Shown here in pieces: positions 40,747 through 49,802 of a stretch of 56,738 nucleotides of DNA. The stretch covers positions 1 through 56,738 of the forward strand of contig CANQUG010000016.1 of the NCBI GenBank assembly GCA_947626985.1, given 5' to 3'. The stretch is from an uncultured Lachnospiraceae bacterium (GTDB lineage Bacteria > Bacillota > Clostridia > Lachnospirales > Lachnospiraceae). The notes under the pieces were generated by a model. That model did not search any database. It was given only the letters and a program-made list of their open reading frames with translations, and had not been told where the DNA came from. How positions within the stretch are numbered: position 1 is the first letter of the stretch; every line of letters starts with the position of its first letter. The translations under genes were made by a program, and so were the position numbers.

Positions 40747-43700
40747 ATGATTGATTTTATGGTGATTTCGACACGTAGCACGAAGCGTGGTGTAATTGAA
40801 ATCTATCCAAAGTTCATTGTCAGGAAAAGTGAAGATCTTATGATACGGGGTGGCGATTTTTACGCTGTCTGGATCGAGGAACGCGGTTTATGGTCGACGG
40901 ACGAACAGGATGCGCTGCAATTGATAGACCGGGAACTGGATAGATACGCAGAGGAAAATCGCCAGCGTTTTGATACGGACATAAAAGTCCTTCATATGTG
41001 GGATGCGGAGTCCGGCATGATTGACTCCTGGCATAAGTATTGCCAGAAGCAGCTGCGGGACTCTTTTCATATGCTGGACGAGAAACTGATATTTTCCAAT
41101 ACAAAGACAGACAAAAAGGATTATGCCAGTAAAAAGCTGAATTATCCGCTGGAAGCCGGAAATATATCCGCCTATGACAAACTGATGTCTGTTTTATATT
41201 CTGAAGAAGAACGGCACAAGATTGAGTGGGCAATTGGCGCCATCGTTACCGGAGAATCGAAAAAACTGCAGAAATTTCTGGTGCTGTACGGATCTGTTGG
41301 AACTGGGAAGTCGACCGTGCTGAATATTATCCAACAGCTTTTTGATGGATATTGTGCAGTGTTTGAGGCCAAGGCACTTGGATCCGCAAGCAACCCGTTC
41401 GCTCTGGAAGCTTTCAGGAACAATCCGCTGGTGGCAATTCAACATGATGGTGATTTGTCCAGGATCGAGGATAATACAAGACTTAACAGTCTGATTTCTC
41501 ATGAAAAGATGATCGTGAATGAGAAGTTCAAATCAACGTATGCCAACAGCTTTAAATGTTTCCTGTTTATGGGGACAAATAAACCGGTAAAAATCACAGA
41601 TGCAAAGTCGGGTCTGATCCGGAGACTTATCGATGTGTCCCCAACCGGAAATAAGCTGCCCCAGGGGGAGTATAAGGCAACTGTGAAGCAGATCGAATTT
41701 GAACTGGGTGCGATCGCGTATCATTGTCAGGAAGTGTATTTGGAGGATCCCGCAAAGTATGATGATTATATTCCAATTACGATGCTGGGGGCGTCAAACG
41801 ACTTCTACAATTACATCATCGATTCGTACCATGTGTTTAAGAAGGAAGACGGGACAACCCTGAAAGCAGCATGGGAGATGTATAAGACATATTGTGAGGA
41901 AGCGAAGGTATTATATTCCCTTTCTCAAAGAGCGTTCAAAGAGGAACTGAAAAACTATTTCCGGGATTTTAACGAACGATTCAACCTCGATGATGGTTCC
42001 AGAGTTCGAAGCTATTACTCCGGTTTCAGAACGGACAAATTTGAGCCCGAAAAAAAATCAGAAGCGGATACTCAGCCACCAAAACCGGATACATGGCTGA
42101 AATTTGACCAGGATAAGTCCCTGTTTGATGAATTATACGCTTCTTACCCTGCACAGTACGCCTCTGAAAACGGCAGGCCATTAAAAAAGTGGGAGAATGT
42201 CACGACTACTCTTGGCGATCTTGATACAACAAAGGTGCACTATCTTAAAGGCCCGCCTCAGCTGATCTTTATGGACTTTGATATTCCGGACGAGAGCGGA
42301 AACAAGTCTTTTGAAAAGAATCTTGAAGCTGCCGGGAAATTCCCTCCGACTTATGCTGAGTTGAGTAAATCCGGAGCCGGCATTCATCTCTATTATATTT
42401 ACTCCGGAGACACATCAAGACTGAGCCGGTTTTTTGATGAACATATTGAGGTAAAAGTACCAAGCGGCAACAGTTCCATTCGCCGAATGCTGACAAAGTG
42501 CAACAATTTGCCGGTTGCAACAATCAGTTCCGGTTTGCCAATGAAAGAAGAAAGCAAAGTGATTAATTTTGATGCGATAAAGAGTGAGAAAGGGCTCAGA
42601 AACCTGATCAAACGGAATCTGGACAAGACAATTCATTCCGGTACCAAGCCCAGCATCGACTTTATCTATAAGATTCTGGACGAAGCCTATTCAAGCGGGC
42701 TTAAATACGATGTTACGGACATGAGGAATGCAGTATTGGCGTTTGCTGCCGGCAGTACCCATAATTCCAGTTATTGTATCAAGCTCGTCAACAAGATGAG
42801 GTTTAAATCGAGCGAAGCTTCTGAGCCGGTAAAAAATGAACAGGCAAAACTGGTGTTTTACGATGTGGAAGTATTTCCAAATTTGTTTCTTGTAAACTGG
42901 AAATTGGAAGGCGAAGGAAAACCTGTTGTGCGGATGATCAATCCAACGCCTTCGGAAATTGAGGAACTGATGCAGTTCCGTCTGGTCGGTTTTAACTGCC
43001 GGCGGTATGATAACCATATTTTGTACGCAAGACTTATCGGTTACACGAACGAGCAGCTTTATAATTTGTCCCAAAAGATTGTTGGGACTAAGAAAGGAGC
43101 CAATAACGACTGCTTCTTTGGCGAAGCTTACAATGTCAGCTACACGGATGTGCACGACTTCTGCAGTAAGAAGCAGTCACTGAAGAAATGGGAAATCGAG
43201 CTGGGAATCCATCATAAAGAGCTTGGGCTGCCATGGGATCAGCCAGTACCTGAAGAGCTGTGGCTGAAGGTAGCGGAATATTGTGATAATGATGTATTGG
43301 CAACAGAAGCAGTATTTAATGCCTGCAGAGCAGACTTCACAGCAAGACGGATCCTGGCGGATGTTGCGGGTATGACAGTGAACGATACAACAAACAGCCT
43401 GACTACCAGAATTATATTTGGAACCAACCGTACGCCTCAGGCTCAGTTCAATTACCGGGATATGGGAGATACATCTGTGAATCATTCGGGTGTAACCGGA
43501 GTTATTGTTTCGGGAGGCAATATATCCAAAGTTGATGAAGACTATACGGTTCTGGATGGTTCTGGAAGACCGGTCTTTCCGGGGTATAAGTACGAGCAGG
43601 GGCTCTCTACCTATCGCGGAGAAGATGTCGGGGAAGGCGGCTATGTCTATGCAGAGCCTGGTGTATACGGCGATGTTGCCTTGTTGGATATTGCTTCCAT

Positions 43701-44946
43701 GCATCCAAGCAGTATTGTGGCTGAGAATCTTTTCGGCAATGACTATACGCAGCGGTTTAAAGAGATTCTGGATGCCCGTATCGCCATTAAGCATAAGGAA
43801 TTCGATAAAGCGAAAAATATGCTGGGAGGAAAGTTGGCAAAATATCTGGATGATGAGGAAGCTGCAGCTGACCTGGCACAGGCCCTGAAGATTGCCATCA
43901 ATTCTGTATATGGCTTAACATCAGCAAAATTTGATAATCCCTTCCGTGATATTCGTAACAAAGATAACATCGTGGCAAAACGCGGAGCTTTATTCATGAT
44001 CAATCTGAAGCATGAGGTTCAGAAGAGAGGCTTCACAGTCGCGCATATCAAGACGGACTCCATTAAGATTCCGGACGCAACGCCTGAGATTATTGACTTT
44101 GTTATGAGTTACGGGAAACTATACGGGTACACATTTGAGCACGAGGCTACTTATGACAGAATGTGCCTGGTGAACGATGCCGTGTATATTGCAAAATATA
44201 AGGATGGAAAGCATGCCGGCGAATGGACAGCAACCGGCACTCAGTTCCAGGTTCCGTACGTGTTCAAGAAGCTTTTCAGCAAAGAAGATATTTGCTTCGA
44301 GGACATGTGTGAAACAAAATCGGTAAGTACGGCAATTTACATTGACAGGAGCCCAGACGAGGCGGCAGTGTATATCAACAATATGGACAGCATTGAGGAT
44401 AACAGCTCTGATATTCTGTTAAGCGATGGTCATTCTCTCCATTTTGTCGGAAAGGTTGGACTATTTACTCCGGTTATTGAAGGAGCTGGAGGCGGATCAC
44501 TCGTAAGACAGAGCGTAGATAAGGATGGCAACATCAAATACGACTCTGTTACGGGCGCCAAAGATTACTTATGGATGGAATCCGAAATGGTGAAGGAGCT
44601 TGGTAAAGAAAAAGATATTGACCGCTCTTATTATGACAAACTGGTGAATGATGCTGTTGAAGCCATTTCCAAATACGGAGATTTCGAATGGTTTGTTTCG
44701 GACGATCCGTACATTTCAGAACTTGGCGCAAATGATGGGGACATAGATTGCTCTGTACCTCTGACCCCTCTTTGTGGAGAAACACACTTCACGAGTTGTT
44801 CTGAATGCCCAAATTTTTACAAAGACCAGTCCTGTGTGACTTGCAGTCTTGGCTATGATATTTCAAAACATGCTGCAAAATGTGAACCCATGAATCTTCC
44901 GGAAACAGACCTGGAGGACGAGGATGAATATTTACCATTTAATTAA
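40747..44946 (+). CDS. Fused replication protein: SF3 helicase, primase-like domain, 3'-5' exonuclease, family B DNA polymerase
   Basis: 1399 residues. Helicase: Walker A LYGSVGTGKST near 180-190, AIQHDGDLS near 235, FLFMGTNKP sensor. Primase-like (AEP) part: LIFMDFDIPDE near 507 and SGAGIHLYY near 543. Exonuclease: FYDVEVFP (Exo I, near 704), VGFNCRRYDNH (Exo II, near 747), YCDNDVLAT (Exo III, near 845). Polymerase: motif A DIASMHPSSI near 981, motif B ALKIAINSVYG near 1050, motif C HIKTDSIKI near 1100, where the usual first Asp is Lys. A cysteine-rich tail lies near 1345-1380. It probably unwinds, primes and copies the element genome. A two-codon ORF (ATG AAA TGA, 40742) overlaps the start and has the better-placed AAGGAG. 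Confidence 0.85.
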   Translation: MIDFMVISTRSTKRGVIEIYPKFIVRKSEDLMIRGGDFYAVWIEERGLWSTDEQDALQLIDRELDRYAEENRQRFDTDIKVLHMWDAESGMIDSWHKYCQKQLRDSFHMLDEKLIFSNTKTDKKDYASKKLNYPLEAGNISAYDKLMSVLYSEEERHKIEWAIGAIVTGESKKLQKFLVLYGSVGTGKSTVLNIIQQLFDGYCAVFEAKALGSASNPFALEAFRNNPLVAIQHDGDLSRIEDNTRLNSLISHEKMIVNEKFKSTYANSFKCFLFMGTNKPVKITDAKSGLIRRLIDVSPTGNKLPQGEYKATVKQIEFELGAIAYHCQEVYLEDPAKYDDYIPITMLGASNDFYNYIIDSYHVFKKEDGTTLKAAWEMYKTYCEEAKVLYSLSQRAFKEELKNYFRDFNERFNLDDGSRVRSYYSGFRTDKFEPEKKSEADTQPPKPDTWLKFDQDKSLFDELYASYPAQYASENGRPLKKWENVTTTLGDLDTTKVHYLKGPPQLIFMDFDIPDESGNKSFEKNLEAAGKFPPTYAELSKSGAGIHLYYIYSGDTSRLSRFFDEHIEVKVPSGNSSIRRMLTKCNNLPVATISSGLPMKEESKVINFDAIKSEKGLRNLIKRNLDKTIHSGTKPSIDFIYKILDEAYSSGLKYDVTDMRNAVLAFAAGSTHNSSYCIKLVNKMRFKSSEASEPVKNEQAKLVFYDVEVFPNLFLVNWKLEGEGKPVVRMINPTPSEIEELMQFRLVGFNCRRYDNHILYARLIGYTNEQLYNLSQKIVGTKKGANNDCFFGEAYNVSYTDVHDFCSKKQSLKKWEIELGIHHKELGLPWDQPVPEELWLKVAEYCDNDVLATEAVFNACRADFTARRILADVAGMTVNDTTNSLTTRIIFGTNRTPQAQFNYRDMGDTSVNHSGVTGVIVSGGNISKVDEDYTVLDGSGRPVFPGYKYEQGLSTYRGEDVGEGGYVYAEPGVYGDVALLDIASMHPSSIVAENLFGNDYTQRFKEILDARIAIKHKEFDKAKNMLGGKLAKYLDDEEAAADLAQALKIAINSVYGLTSAKFDNPFRDIRNKDNIVAKRGALFMINLKHEVQKRGFTVAHIKTDSIKIPDATPEIIDFVMSYGKLYGYTFEHEATYDRMCLVNDAVYIAKYKDGKHAGEWTATGTQFQVPYVFKKLFSKEDICFEDMCETKSVSTAIYIDRSPDEAAVYINNMDSIEDNSSDILLSDGHSLHFVGKVGLFTPVIEGAGGGSLVRQSVDKDGNIKYDSVTGAKDYLWMESEMVKELGKEKDIDRSYYDKLVNDAVEAISKYGDFEWFVSDDPYISELGANDGDIDCSVPLTPLCGETHFTSCSECPNFYKDQSCVTCSLGYDISKHAAKCEPMNLPETDLEDEDEYLPFN

Positions 44947-44971
44947 ACAATAAAGAAGGAGACAAAAAGCA

Positions 44972-45430
44972 ATGGCAAACAGAGTAGAGAACAACATTAT
45001 TATGGAGAATGCTCACATTATCTTTCGGAACTTTTCTGGAAAAGAGGAAAAGTATAACCGGGCAGGAAACCGAAATTTCTGTGTGATCATTGATGATCTG
45101 GATCTTGTTGACCGGCTAAGAAGTGAAGGGTGGAATATTCGAGAACTTCCCGCCCGCAATGAGGGTGACAGAGACCTGTATTATCTTCAGGTAAGGGTCA
45201 ACTATGATAACACACCGCCCAAGGTGTATCTGATTACCCGAACCAGCAAAACTTTACTGGATGAAGAATCCATTGATTCCCTGGACTATGCGGAAATCCG
45301 CAATGTCGATTTGACAATCCGCCCGTATAACTGGGAAGTAAATGGAAAGACCGGCGTGAAAGCATATTTGAAAACCATGTATGTGACGATCGAAGAAGAT
45401 GAATTTGCGGATAAGTATGCAAATATGTAA
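44972..45430 (+). CDS. Putative single-stranded DNA-binding protein
   Basis: 152 residues, beta-rich: [89 protein letters not shown] and an acidic C-terminus (EEDEFADKY). The family is common beside phage polymerases; an OB-like ssDNA-binding role fits position, size and acidic tail but is not proven. Confidence 0.6.
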   Translation: MANRVENNIIMENAHIIFRNFSGKEEKYNRAGNRNFCVIIDDLDLVDRLRSEGWNIRELPARNEGDRDLYYLQVRVNYDNTPPKVYLITRTSKTLLDEESIDSLDYAEIRNVDLTIRPYNWEVNGKTGVKAYLKTMYVTIEEDEFADKYANM

Positions 45431-45442
45431 AGCATTGGAAGA

Positions 45443-45484
45443 GAAAGAGTCTTTGCTGTTTTTGTGAAGGCTCTTTCATTTTTT
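45443..45484 (+). terminator. Terminator
   Basis: GAAAGAG (45443)/CTCTTTC (45471) with inner CTT/AAG, then a T-tract. Confidence 0.85.
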
Positions 45485-45508
45485 ATTTAAGAAAGGAGAC
45501 TGCATCTA

Positions 45509-45667
45509 ATGGACGACGAAAACTACATGGAAGTATATTTTGACCAGTATTGTAAGACCTGCAGGCATGAAAAACTTGACGACGCCCTGGACCCCTGCAA
45601 TAAGTGTCTGGACGAATGTGTAAATGTTAACTCACATAAGCCGGTATTTTGGGAGGAGAAGGAATGA
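45509..45667 (+). CDS. Cysteine-rich small protein
   Basis: 52 residues: YCKTCRHEKLDDALDPCNKC and SHKPVFWEE. Four to five cysteines suggest a metal site. A common phage protein of unknown role. AAAGGAG precedes ATG 45509; the next gene begins in its stop (ATGA). Confidence 0.65.
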   Translation: MDDENYMEVYFDQYCKTCRHEKLDDALDPCNKCLDECVNVNSHKPVFWEEKE

Positions 45668-45837
45668 AGCAACCTAAAAAATTGGTTCGAAGTCAGAAGA
45701 AGATTCTGTCTGAAAATTCTCTTGACTGGAAAGAATGGATGCTCGTCAAAGAGACAGCATTATATTTACAGATCACCAATAAAACAACTGGCGAAGTGAA
45801 ATGTGTAGAAAAACTAAGGAAAAGGGAAAAAAGATGA
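45664..45837 (+). CDS. DUF6906-like small protein
   Basis: 57 residues: MKQPKKLVRSQKKILSENSL, DWKEWMLVKETALYLQITNK. Matches the DUF6906 pattern (basic start, then an E/DW-V/MLVK segment). GGGAGGAG is upstream; both ends overlap neighbours by 4 bp. Confidence 0.7.
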   Translation: MKQPKKLVRSQKKILSENSLDWKEWMLVKETALYLQITNKTTGEVKCVEKLRKREKR

Positions 45838-46166
45838 ACAGGGAATTCGATGTAATTGACCAGGAATCTTATAAGAGCGGATACACGGCCGGAGCGCTTG
45901 AAAGCTATGTTTTATGCAGAAACAGATTTTCCAAAAATCTCGAAAGAGAATACTGGCGCATGTTATATTTCCTGAAGCAAAAACTGTATGGGCTTTTACT
46001 GGCAATCTTCACTGTTTTTGCTGTGGTCGTACTGAATGGTGATGCCACAATAGCAGTATTCACTGTTCCCATCAGTGTGCTGCTTATTTTCAGTAGAAAA
46101 ATGATTCTTGTCAAGGATTTTTACTGGAGAGAAAGGGATTGCGGGAGGAGGAACAGGGCGAAGTGA
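45834..46166 (+). CDS. Two-helix membrane protein
   Basis: 110 residues: soluble helical N-terminus, then KQKLYGLLLAIFTVFAVVVL and ATIAVFTVPISVLLIFS as two membrane helices and a basic tail. Translationally coupled to both neighbours (4-bp overlaps). Confidence 0.6.
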   Translation: MNREFDVIDQESYKSGYTAGALESYVLCRNRFSKNLEREYWRMLYFLKQKLYGLLLAIFTVFAVVVLNGDATIAVFTVPISVLLIFSRKMILVKDFYWRERDCGRRNRAK

Positions 46167-46447
46167 ATTCTATGAAATTTGAACTTGGTAAGACCGTTGC
46201 AACTACAGGTGTACATTGCAAAATGCAGGAGGATAAGGGCTTTGATTCGTTTGTAAAAAGATCTTTAGAGCGCTATAGTAACTGCGATTGGGGCGATACC
46301 TGTGAAGAAGATAAACTGGAAAATGAGAAGTCACTAAAAAACGGAGAACGGATTCTTGCAGTTTACGAGCATGGAGACGATACAATCTGGATCATAACGG
46401 AATGGGACAGAAGTGTTACAACGATTTTGTTTCCGAGTGAGTATTAG
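46163..46447 (+). CDS. Conserved mobile-element protein
   Basis: 94 residues from GTG 46163: FELGKTVATTGVHCKMQEDK, FVKRSLERYSNCDWGD, IWIITEWDRSVTTILFPSEY. The closing motif recurs in plasmid, ICE and phage proteins of Firmicutes, role unknown. GGGAGGAGG fits the GTG better than ATG 46172. Confidence 0.65.
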   Translation: MNSMKFELGKTVATTGVHCKMQEDKGFDSFVKRSLERYSNCDWGDTCEEDKLENEKSLKNGERILAVYEHGDDTIWIITEWDRSVTTILFPSEY

Positions 46448-46489
46448 GCCATGACAGCAATATAAAAAATGGATAGGAGGATATGTTTT

Positions 46490-46753
46490 ATGTTAGATGG
46501 TTTGAAACCGGTTAAACTTTCTCCTGAGGCTGGAGCTAAGTATGAACTTATTACATCCGAGCTTCAAGAGCTCTCAAGTCTTTCGCATATGTCATGGGGT
46601 TTGCTTTCTCGCAATGCATATAAGTTAGATTTGAGAATTGCTTTTGCAGCCGGAGTCGTAGCAGGTTTGGCTGCTGGCAGAATTATTTCGGTTGGAAAAC
46701 GTGTACGCACGAAAATAAAGCATAACAAAAACAAGGATGAGAAAGAAGCCTGA
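46490..46753 (+). CDS. Small membrane protein
   Basis: 87 residues: helical N-terminus, RIAFAAGVVAGLAAGRIISV as a membrane or amphipathic segment, basic tail. TAGGAGG lies upstream of ATG 46490. Confidence 0.6.
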   Translation: MLDGLKPVKLSPEAGAKYELITSELQELSSLSHMSWGLLSRNAYKLDLRIAFAAGVVAGLAAGRIISVGKRVRTKIKHNKNKDEKEA

Positions 46754-46757
46754 TAAT

Positions 46758-47993
46758 ATGTCGGCAATAATTTTGGACGATCATCAAATAGATGCTATTA
46801 AGAGAATGAAAAATGGCTGTATTCTTTACGGAGGAGTTGGAAGCGGAAAGTCTCGAACGTCATTGGCATATTACTTTTTGCATGAGGGTGGAAGTTTTGA
46901 CGAAGAGTATGTCCCTATGTCGGATCCTCCTAAAGATCTATATATTATCACGACAGCTAGAAAACGAGATACTCTGGAGTGGGAAGGGGAGCTTTCTCCT
47001 TTCCTGCTTTCTACGAATCCTGCAGTGAATTTATATTCCAATCAGGTTGTTGTAGATTCCTGGAACAAAATTAAAAAATATGAAGAGATTACAGATTCAT
47101 TCTTTATATTTGATGAACAGCGTGTGGTTGGTTCAGGAACATGGGTGAAAGCATTTCTGAAGATAGCAAGACATAATGAGTGGATTTTACTGTCTGCTAC
47201 ACCTGGAGATACCTGGCAGGATTATATTCCGGTGTTCATAGCCAATGGATTCTATAAAAATCGAACTGAATTCTCCAGAGAACATATTGTTTACAGCCGG
47301 TTCAGCAAATATCCGAAAGTAGAACGATATTTGAATGTGGGCCGTCTGATTAGACAACGGAACAGCATCCTTGTCAATATGGATTGTCAGCGTCAGACAA
47401 TTTCGCATCACGAAGATATTTATGTGTCTTACGATATAGAAAAGTATAAAGATGTGTCCCGTACTCGGTGGAATCCATATAAGGATGAACCGATTATGAA
47501 TGCTGGGGAGCTGTGCTATGTCTGGAGAAAAATTGTAAACAGTTCGGAAGCCAGGCAAATGACCTTGCTGGAAATTGCGGAAAAGCAGTCACGAGTCATT
47601 ATATTTTACAACTTTGACTATGAATTGGAACTGCTTAGAAAAATATTTCTCGGTCGTGCAGATTGCGGACCTGGCGGGGATTTTGAGATGGCTGAATGGA
47701 ATGGACATTTGCATCAGCCGATACCGGAATCGAAAAGATGGGTGTATCTTGTTCAGTACAATGCCGGAGCGGAAGGGTGGAACTGTATTAAAACGGACAC
47801 AATTATATTTTACTCGCAAAACTACTCTTATAAGATCATGCAGCAGGCGGCTGGACGAATTGACAGGCTGAATACCCCATATAAGGATTTGTACTATTAC
47901 CATTTGAAATCCAGATCCGGGATTGACCTGGCAATCAGCAGAGCCTTAAAGAACAAAAAAGACTTTAACGAGTCAAGATTTGTAAAGTGGTAA
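46758..47993 (+). CDS. SF2 (DEAD-like) helicase
   Basis: 411 residues. Motif I GGVGSGKSRTS near 27; motif II FIFDEQRV (a DEQR variant) near 122; motif III LLSATPGDTW near 143. The C-terminal RecA domain ends in IMQQAAGRIDRLNTPY (motif VI). It most likely remodels DNA or RNA during element replication or recombination. ATG 46758 is used; an in-frame ATG at 46737 lies against its AAGG. Confidence 0.85.
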   Translation: MSAIILDDHQIDAIKRMKNGCILYGGVGSGKSRTSLAYYFLHEGGSFDEEYVPMSDPPKDLYIITTARKRDTLEWEGELSPFLLSTNPAVNLYSNQVVVDSWNKIKKYEEITDSFFIFDEQRVVGSGTWVKAFLKIARHNEWILLSATPGDTWQDYIPVFIANGFYKNRTEFSREHIVYSRFSKYPKVERYLNVGRLIRQRNSILVNMDCQRQTISHHEDIYVSYDIEKYKDVSRTRWNPYKDEPIMNAGELCYVWRKIVNSSEARQMTLLEIAEKQSRVIIFYNFDYELELLRKIFLGRADCGPGGDFEMAEWNGHLHQPIPESKRWVYLVQYNAGAEGWNCIKTDTIIFYSQNYSYKIMQQAAGRIDRLNTPYKDLYYYHLKSRSGIDLAISRALKNKKDFNESRFVKW

Positions 47994-48005
47994 GAAGGAG
48001 GATAT

Positions 48006-48149
48006 ATGAATAGAGGCAGTCTGGAATTTGAAAAGTTTTTCTCTTTACGCAATATATACAAATCCTTTTATGGAAAGAAAGTCAAAACACGTTTTCGAAA
48101 GGAGAAAAAAAACTATGAAGCAGAAACTCGAATGGGTCAAAAAACATAA
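48006..48149 (+). CDS. Possible 47-residue basic protein
   Basis: ATG 48006 follows GAAGGAGGATAT. Product LEFEKFFSLRNIYKSFYGKK is basic. It contains motif copy 15 and overlaps the next gene by 35 bp in another frame, so it may be spurious despite the good ribosome binding site. Confidence 0.35.
   Translation: MNRGSLEFEKFFSLRNIYKSFYGKKVKTRFRKEKKNYEAETRMGQKT
48048..48073 (+). promoter_or_regulatory. 26-bp motif, copy 15
   Basis: CGCAA 48048, ACA 48058, TTTTATGG 48066. Confidence 0.75.
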
Positions 48150-48408
48150 GAAAGAACTCTTAATTGGTGCTGGAACCGTAGTCAGCACAGTAGCGTTAAT
48201 TGCAATCGGCGTGAAGTGTTCAAAGCTCAGGCTAAATGGAACTGGAAAAATCGTTGATGAAGATATTTTTACATCGCTGGCTCCGGCTATCGAAGAAGCT
48301 GTATTGGATAAGAGTTTGGAGAAAATTATTCTTGAAAGAACCTATGATATGGGTGATAATATTGCAAAATTTGTGACAATTAATATTGAGAATGTGTATG
48401 GAAATTAA
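48115..48408 (+). CDS. Small membrane-anchored protein
   Basis: 97 residues: KKELLIGAGTVVSTVALIAI as the anchor, then a soluble helical domain (AIEEAVLDKSLEKIILER). CGAAAGGAG precedes ATG 48115. Similar topology to the 34-40 kb set. Confidence 0.65.
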   Translation: MKQKLEWVKKHKKELLIGAGTVVSTVALIAIGVKCSKLRLNGTGKIVDEDIFTSLAPAIEEAVLDKSLEKIILERTYDMGDNIAKFVTINIENVYGN

Positions 48409-48414
48409 TATTAG

Positions 48415-48445
48415 AAAAGGAGTCCTGAACAAGGGCTCTTTTCTC
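48415..48445 (+). terminator. Cassette terminator
   Basis: AAAAGGAGTCC/GGGCTCTTTT with loop TGAACAA and T-rich end. Confidence 0.85.
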
Positions 48446-48472
48446 TTTGCACAGAAAGGAGACAATATATTC

Positions 48473-48793
48473 ATGATATTTAAACCACGGCCAATAGGAG
48501 AATACCAATATAGAAAAATGCCGCCACAGGTTAGAAAGTATCTTAGAAACTTTTTGGGAAAAGAACAATACAAAAACCTAATGGCGGCAATCACTTTACG
48601 CAGATGGATTATAATGTCTGGACCAGAATGCTCTGGAAAATCAACAGTTGGTTCTATTTTAAAGGCTATCGGATATCCTTATGTACTTGATGAAGGGGAC
48701 GAGGCTTTTATCATTCATACGGCTGGTAAGCTGACTGATTTGACATCCACGCGTGATATTCTCGAATCGCTGGGGATCGACTCGAAATGTTGA
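48473..48793 (+). CDS. Small P-loop protein
   Basis: 106 residues. IMSGPECSGKSTVGSILKAI is a Walker A motif near 47-66, followed by YPYVLDEGDEAFIIHT. Only the first part of an NTPase fold is present, so it may be a truncated kinase-like protein. AAAGGAG is 11 bases before ATG 48473. Its 3' end overlaps the convergent gene by 83 bp. Confidence 0.55.
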   Translation: MIFKPRPIGEYQYRKMPPQVRKYLRNFLGKEQYKNLMAAITLRRWIIMSGPECSGKSTVGSILKAIGYPYVLDEGDEAFIIHTAGKLTDLTSTRDILESLGIDSKC

Positions 48794-49016
48794 AGCATAG
48801 GTATGGATCATGTGTAAGATGGGCGGCACGATATCCTAACTCTAGTAGGACTTTATTCATCGAATCGTTACTTAAGTAAAAACCGTATGCATATGTTGTC
48901 ATAAAGGCTTCTCTAATTTGGGATGTGTCTATTTTGTAATTGATACTTTCCTGAGGAATAATATACCTTTCAAGCCAACTGACAAGAATTTCATGTTTTT
49001 CATTTGTAAGTTCCAT
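48711..49016 (-). CDS. Reverse-strand conserved phage protein
   Basis: 101 residues: EKHEILVSWLERYIIPQESI, AYGFYLSNDSMNKVLLELGY, CFNISSRSP. This pattern recurs in Firmicute phages and ICEs, role unknown. AAAAGGAGG lies 8 bases before the reverse ATG at 49016, with an extended -10 upstream. Confidence 0.7.
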   Translation of the reverse strand: MELTNEKHEILVSWLERYIIPQESINYKIDTSQIREAFMTTYAYGFYLSNDSMNKVLLELGYRAAHLTHDPYLCFNISSRSPAIREYHAWMSNQSAYQPYE

Positions 49017-49038
49017 ATGACTAACCTCCTTTTACGGG

Positions 49039-49047
49039 ATTATACCA
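49039..49047 (-). promoter_or_regulatory. Extended -10 of the reverse gene
   Basis: TGgTATAAT on the reverse strand. Confidence 0.65.
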
Positions 49048-49104
49048 CGAAATTTTTATGTTGGAAAGAAAAAAGCAAGTATTATACAGAAAGGAGAATG
49101 AGAT

Positions 49105-49353
49105 ATGAGTGATGCCAAAAAACTGGCAAATGATATTCTGGATTTTGTAAACGTATTTGGATATGATGAAAAGACCTTCGCGCAGACAATCTGCAAAGGA
49201 CATAAAACACTGCAGCAGTCTACAATGAGATTGTTTATAGCGACCATACGAGAGATGGCAAAAGTTACTCCGGACGATAGGAATGCTGCTACAGTGGAAC
49301 TGGCTAGGATTATCTCAGGTCTTGCGGATGAATATCCGTTACCGCTTATTTGA
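49105..49353 (+). CDS. Conserved small helical protein
   Basis: 82 residues: KLANDILDFVNVFGYDEKTF, GHKTLQQSTMRLFIATIREM, DDRNAATVELARIISGL. Recognised as conserved in gut Firmicutes, function unknown. AAAGGAGA precedes ATG 49105. Confidence 0.65.
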   Translation: MSDAKKLANDILDFVNVFGYDEKTFAQTICKGHKTLQQSTMRLFIATIREMAKVTPDDRNAATVELARIISGLADEYPLPLI

Positions 49354-49372
49354 ATGGGGGGTTATAAAAACG

Positions 49373-49729
49373 ATGATTATCGCTGTGGATTTTGATGGTA
49401 CATTGTGTGAAGATAAATGGCCAGATATTGGAAAGCCGAATGAAGACCTTCTTAACAATCTTGTAACGCTTAGACGGGAGGGTCACAAAGTGATTCTCTG
49501 GACCTGTCGGGTTGGTGAAAGATTAGAGGAGGCAATCCGCTGGTGTAAAAATCACGCATTGGAATTTGACGCTGTGAACGAAAATCTTCCGGAAGTTCTG
49601 GAATGGATGAAAACTGACAGCAGAAAGATTTATGCGGATCTGTATATTGATGATAAGGCACTTCAGAGATCGTACGATATTTCCAAAATATTTAACGAAT
49701 ATCCGTTAACAAACACAAGCACAATGTAA
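49373..49729 (+). CDS. HAD-superfamily phosphatase-like protein
   Basis: 118 residues. VDFDGTLCEDKWP gives the two catalytic Asp of HAD motif I; LWTCR is motif II; YADLYIDDKAL is motif IV. It resembles phage-encoded HAD/BT0820-like hydrolases, perhaps acting on nucleotides or 5' ends in replication. GGGGGG upstream is the only ribosome binding candidate. Confidence 0.8.
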   Translation: MIIAVDFDGTLCEDKWPDIGKPNEDLLNNLVTLRREGHKVILWTCRVGERLEEAIRWCKNHALEFDAVNENLPEVLEWMKTDSRKIYADLYIDDKALQRSYDISKIFNEYPLTNTSTM

Positions 49730-49761
49730 CTGACGTTGTCTATACTGCATGATATGATTAA

Positions 49762-49787
49762 CGCAAAAACAGCAGTCTCTATTATGA
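49762..49787 (+). promoter_or_regulatory. 26-bp motif, copy 16
   Basis: CGCAA 49762, GCA 49772, TATTATGA 49780; AAAGGAGG follows at once. Confidence 0.75.
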
Positions 49788-49802
49788 AAGGAGGATACTT
49801 AA

